The notes beneath the pieces were generated by a model. It made no database searches. It saw only the letters and a list, made by a program, of their open reading frames with translations, and had not been told where the DNA came from. The position numbers were made by a program, and so were the translations under genes. Below are positions 6,616 to 10,581 of a stretch of DNA of 10,581 nt, piece by piece. Source of the stretch: an uncultured Planctomycetota bacterium (GTDB lineage Bacteria; Planctomycetota; UBA1135; GCA-002686595); NCBI GenBank assembly GCA_903829565.1, contig CAIKQM010000524.1:1-10581 (forward strand). The letters run 5' to 3'. Numbering within the stretch: the stretch's first letter is position 1; every line of letters begins with the position of its first letter.

Positions 6616-7988
6616 TGTTCCGCCGCGTACTCATCGCCAACCGAGGCGAGATCGCCCAGCGCGTCATCCGCGCTTGCCGCGAGCTCGGCATCGAAACCGT
6701 GGCTGTGTACTCCACAGCTGACGCCGACGCGCTGTACCTGCGTGAAGCGGACCAGACGATTTGCATCGGACCGCCGCCGGGCAAGCATTCGTACCTGTCG
6801 ATCCCGTCCATCATTGCCGCGGCGGAAGTCGCGGATGTGGAAGCGATTCACCCGGGCTACGGGTTCTTGTCGGAGAACGACCACTTCGCTGAGGTGTGCC
6901 GCTCGTGCAAGATCCACTTCATCGGGCCGGAGCCTGAGACCATCGCGCTGTTGGGCGACAAGGTCGCAGCGCGCGAGCTGGCCAAGCGCGCCGGCGTGCC
7001 GGTGGTGCCGGGTAGCGATGGCCCCGTCGAGGACGAGGCCCGCGCCTTGTCGGTCGCGGCGAAGATTGGCTACCCGATCATGATCAAGGCCGCCGCTGGC
7101 GGTGGTGGTCGTGGCATGCGCATCGCGCGCAATGAGCCGAGCTTGGTGACGGGCTTCCACGCCGCGCGTGCGGAAGCTCAGAACGCTTTTGGCGATGGCA
7201 CCGTGTACCTCGAGAAGTTGGTCGAGAACCCGCGCCACGTCGAGGTGCAGATTCTGGCCGACAAGTACGGCACGGTGCTGCATCTAGCCGAGCGCGACTG
7301 CTCGATCCAGCGCCGTCACCAGAAGCTGATCGAAGAGTCGCCCTCGGCGGCCTTGACGCCTCAACTGCGGCAGCAGATTTGTGATGCTGCGGTGCGGGTG
7401 GCACGCGAGGCGAACTACCACAATGCGGGTACGGTCGAGTTCCTCTTGTCGCGTACAGGGGAGTTCTACTTCATCGAGGTCAACTGCCGCATCCAGGTCG
7501 AGCACCCCGTGACCGAGCTGGTCACGGGCATCGATTTGGTGCAACAGCAGCTCCGGATCGCCGCGGGCGAGCCGCTGCAGCTGAAGCAGTCCGACATCGA
7601 GTTCCGCGGCCACGCCATCGAATGCCGTATCAACGCCGAGGACCCGGAAAAAGATTTCCAACCCTCGCCCGGGCGCATCGATTTGTATGTGCCACCGGGG
7701 GGGCCGGGGGTGCGACTCGACAGTCACGCCTACAGCGGTTACCGAATTCCGCCGAACTACGATTCGATGATCGGAAAACTCTTGGTCCACCGCCCTGACC
7801 GCTCGACGGCGATCCGCACCATGTTGCGGGCGCTGGATGAGTTCGTCATCCAAGGGCCGAAGACCACGATTCCGATCCACCGGCAAGTGTTGTCGCATTC
7901 CGACTTCCGGGCCGGTGACCATGACACGGGCTTCGTGGAGCGCTACTTGTCGCAGCATCCACGCATTGCCCAAGGCAAAGGTGGCTGA
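6615..7988 (+). CDS. accC: Biotin carboxylase subunit of acetyl-CoA carboxylase
   Basis: AccC uses ATP and bicarbonate to carboxylate the biotin on AccB. The 457-residue product is nearly the same length as E. coli AccC (449) and aligns by eye over its whole length. Blocks are FRRVLIANRGEIAQRVIRAC (2-21), AIHPGYGFLSEN (77-88), the ATP-grasp glycine loop KAAAGGGGRGM (158-168) with Lys158, HVEVQIL (208-214), RDCSIQRRHQK (227-237), and FIEVNCRIQVEHPVTE (286-301) with Glu288, Asn290 and Arg292. GHAIECRINAEDP (332-344) includes Arg338. In E. coli the residue between Asn290 and Arg292 is Thr; here it is Cys291. All known catalytic residues are present. The ATG at 6615 overlaps the accB stop, and an earlier in-frame ATG at 6483 lies within accB and is not used. 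The genes for the carboxyltransferase, accA and accD, are not in the window. Confidence 0.96.
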   Translation: MFRRVLIANRGEIAQRVIRACRELGIETVAVYSTADADALYLREADQTICIGPPPGKHSYLSIPSIIAAAEVADVEAIHPGYGFLSENDHFAEVCRSCKIHFIGPEPETIALLGDKVAARELAKRAGVPVVPGSDGPVEDEARALSVAAKIGYPIMIKAAAGGGGRGMRIARNEPSLVTGFHAARAEAQNAFGDGTVYLEKLVENPRHVEVQILADKYGTVLHLAERDCSIQRRHQKLIEESPSAALTPQLRQQICDAAVRVAREANYHNAGTVEFLLSRTGEFYFIEVNCRIQVEHPVTELVTGIDLVQQQLRIAAGEPLQLKQSDIEFRGHAIECRINAEDPEKDFQPSPGRIDLYVPPGGPGVRLDSHAYSGYRIPPNYDSMIGKLLVHRPDRSTAIRTMLRALDEFVIQGPKTTIPIHRQVLSHSDFRAGDHDTGFVERYLSQHPRIAQGKGG

Positions 7989-7990
7989 TC

Positions 7991-7996
7991 GGAAGG
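7991..7996 (+). promoter_or_regulatory. Ribosome binding site of the lipoprotein gene
   Basis: GGAAGG lies 7 bases before the ATG at 8004, in the 15-base gap after accC. It is one of only two clear purine-rich sites in the cluster and supports this start. Confidence 0.6.
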
Positions 7997-8003
7997 CAAT
8001 GGC

Positions 8004-8887
8004 ATGAACCACGGACGCAACCTCCTCTTGTGCGCGCTGGCGCTGACCACGGTGTCCTGTTCCGGATTCCGGCGTTGGCCTTGGTCAAGCACGCACCGCT
8101 TGCCCGAGCCGATGAAGGCCAGCGTTTCGCCGTTGCCCCAGGGCGACATCGAGGCGGTGTTGCCCGGGCCGGAAGAAGTCTTGGTCGTGCGCCATGCCGA
8201 CCCAGTCGAGGTGCGGCCTGCTGGTTCGCCGGCGCCGTTCCCGTTGAGCTTCTACAAGAACAAGCTGCGCATGAAGGCGGGCTCGGCCGTCTATGGTGCG
8301 CCGGGTTCGCGCCTGGAAGTCTTGTGGCCGAACGGCATGTACATCGTGATGTTCGGTCAAGGCTCGGGCTTGGTCGCCTCGCCGAGTCGTGGTGAGCCCA
8401 GCTTCTCCATTCGTCAGTTGGATCGCGCCGAGGTGTACTTCCGCACCAACGAAGAAGTGGAGCTGCTCGGTGGAGCGCGCCTGACCAGCGATGGTGGCCC
8501 GTTCATGCTCGATCATCCGCGCCCGCAGATCTTGCGTGTGCACAATCGCGGCAAGAGCGAAGGACGCGTGGCCTTCCGCGACGAGGTGTATGTGCTCGAC
8601 CCGGGCATGAGCGTGGATCTCGCCTTGCTGACCAGCGGGGGAGCTCCGTTCTCTGGCAATCCGGGCTTGCAGACTGTAGAAGGCCCGGGCTTTCCTTTGT
8701 CGTGGGCCGGAGCGGTCGATGTGCAGGCGAATCCCAATGCGGTGGTCGTGCGCTCAAGTGGCGAACACGAGGTGCATGCGCTGGGCTTGAAGCTGCGCAT
8801 GGATCGCGAGGAAACCGCGATTTTTGAGGGCAACCCGCCCGCGGCACCGATGCCTCCGGACCCCCAGACGCAGCCGGTCAAAAAACC

Positions 8888-8891
<4 letters not shown>
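8004..8891 (+). CDS. Predicted lipoprotein with a weak FecR-like region (295 aa)
   Basis: The function is unknown. The N-terminus is a lipoprotein signal peptide: MNHGRN, a hydrophobic core LLLCALALTTV, and a lipobox TVSC with Cys19, so the protein should be lipid-anchored outside the cytoplasm. A basic and Trp-rich stretch (GFRRWPWSST) follows. Residues about 84-125 (LRMKAGSAVYGAPGSRLEVL, then WPNGMYIVMFGQGSGLV) look like the 'G..v.tg.gs..el..pdG....l...s' pattern of FecR-type periplasmic domains; this is a resemblance only. Two further beta-rich stretches (150-215 and 235-275) could be degenerate repeats of the same fold. The C-terminus is rich in proline. It begins 15 bases after accC with a good ribosome binding site, and its TGA overlaps the start of the next gene by 4 bases (TTGA). 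It is therefore very likely co-translated with a nucleotide-sugar enzyme. I cannot assign a partner or ligand. Confidence 0.7.
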
Positions 8892-9877
<986 letters not shown>

Positions 9878-9879
9878 AC

Positions 9880-10581
9880 ATGTGCGGCATCGTGGGTGCA
9901 GTCAGCAGTGGAGCGCCGGTGCTGCGCGGCATCATCGATGGCTTGCGCATGTTGGAGTACCGCGGCTATGACTCTGCCGGTGTGGCTGCGCTGGATGCTG
10001 CGGGAGGTCTGGCGATCCGCCGCCGTGCCGGTCGTTTAGAGAACCTCGAGGCCGCGCTGGCCGATGGCTCGTTGGCTCAGGCGACCGCAGGCATCGGTCA
10101 CACACGTTGGGCTACGCATGGCGCGCCCTCCGATGTGAATGCGCACCCGCACACGGATGTGCATGGTCGTGTGGCTTTGGTGCACAACGGTGTGCTGGAG
10201 AACTACGCGGAGCTGCGCGCGGAACTGTCGGCGCAAGGCGTGGTCTTTGCATCGGACACGGATACGGAAGCCCTCGCTCATCTCATTGGCCAAGGCTTGC
10301 AGCGTGGCCTCGACTTGCCGGGTGCGGTGCGGGCTGGATTGCAGCGCGTGCGCGGCTACTACGCGATCGCGGCGCTGGCCTTGGATGCGGGCCGTCCGCG
10401 CCTTGTGTGTGCGCGCCGCGGTCCACCGTTGGCCGTGGCCGTGGCGCCCGATGCGGCCTGGTTGGCTTCTGATGTGCTGGCGTTGTTGGCGCATGCACGC
10501 GAGGTGGTCTTCCTCGAAGACGGTGATGTGTGCGAGATGGAGCCCGGGCGCTTGCGCATCACCGACTTGCAAGGTCGCGTC
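9880..10581 (+). CDS. glmS: Glutamine-fructose-6-phosphate aminotransferase, glutaminase domain (cut by the right edge)
   Basis: GlmS makes glucosamine-6-phosphate from fructose-6-phosphate and glutamine, the first step to UDP-GlcNAc for peptidoglycan and lipopolysaccharide. The visible 234 residues cover nearly all of the N-terminal glutamine amidotransferase domain; the two sugar-isomerase (SIS) domains lie beyond the window. Cys2 in MCGIVG is the nucleophile once Met is removed. LEYRGYDSAGVA (25-36), GHTRWATHGAP (73-83), NAHPH (87-91), ALVHNGVLENY (99-109) and SDTDTEALAHLI (125-136) are the standard glutamine-binding and oxyanion blocks, and EVVFLEDGDV (208-217) ends the domain. The usual R-K/R-G-S-P-L near residue 180 reads R-R-G-P-P-L. 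The gene starts 2 bases after the uxs-like gene with a strong AGGAGG, so it is the last visible gene of the cluster. Confidence 0.93.
   Translation, partial: MCGIVGAVSSGAPVLRGIIDGLRMLEYRGYDSAGVAALDAAGGLAIRRRAGRLENLEAALADGSLAQATAGIGHTRWATHGAPSDVNAHPHTDVHGRVALVHNGVLENYAELRAELSAQGVVFASDTDTEALAHLIGQGLQRGLDLPGAVRAGLQRVRGYYAIAALALDAGRPRLVCARRGPPLAVAVAPDAAWLASDVLALLAHAREVVFLEDGDVCEMEPGRLRITDLQGRV

Noticed and set aside
9878..9879. glmS ribozyme-riboswitch in front of glmS
   Set aside because: Only 2 bases separate glmS from the preceding gene, which leaves no room for the ribozyme, and I see no similar structure in the coding sequence.

Overview
This is a GC-rich bacterial chromosome window made almost entirely of protein-coding DNA. 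I see no tRNA, rRNA, CRISPR array, insertion sequence or prophage gene. Two predicted lipoproteins with lipoboxes, a tail-specific protease and UDP-sugar and glucosamine genes point to a diderm bacterium. Frequent TTG leucine codons, mostly weak ribosome binding sites and dockerin-like calcium loops inside an S41 protease would fit Planctomycetota or a similar phylum. That placement is inference from overall style, not from a marker gene.

Left part (1-1842): two genes diverge from a short gap at 1151-1242. On the minus strand is the N-terminal 383 residues of an AddB/RexB-like helicase-nuclease subunit, whose C-terminus lies outside the window. On the plus strand is a small lipoprotein of unknown function. 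The lipoprotein converges with the next minus-strand gene over 33 bases that hold a terminator-like hairpin.

Middle (1876-4404, minus): a large exported S41 C-terminal processing peptidase (842 aa) with a signal peptide, an alpha-helical repeat-like N-terminal part, a PDZ domain, an intact Ser-Lys dyad and an unusual insert carrying two calcium-loop motifs. It diverges from the right-hand cluster over 90 bases (4405-4494) that contain two adjacent perfect inverted repeats.

Right part (4495-10581, plus): seven tightly packed genes, with gaps of 38 bases or less and three junctions that overlap or nearly touch: moaC (molybdenum cofactor), asd (aspartate semialdehyde dehydrogenase), accB and accC (acetyl-CoA carboxylase), a lipoprotein with a weak FecR-like region, a UDP-glucuronate decarboxylase-like SDR, and glmS (cut by the window end). 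Apart from moaC, the recognisable enzymes feed envelope precursors: diaminopimelate/lysine family, malonyl-CoA for fatty acids, nucleotide sugars, and glucosamine-6-phosphate. The spacing suggests one transcription unit. Most of the window is housekeeping. The less ordinary points are the calcium-loop insert in the protease, the paired dyads in front of moaC, and the lipoprotein embedded among biosynthetic genes. I do not see a clear new multi-gene system.
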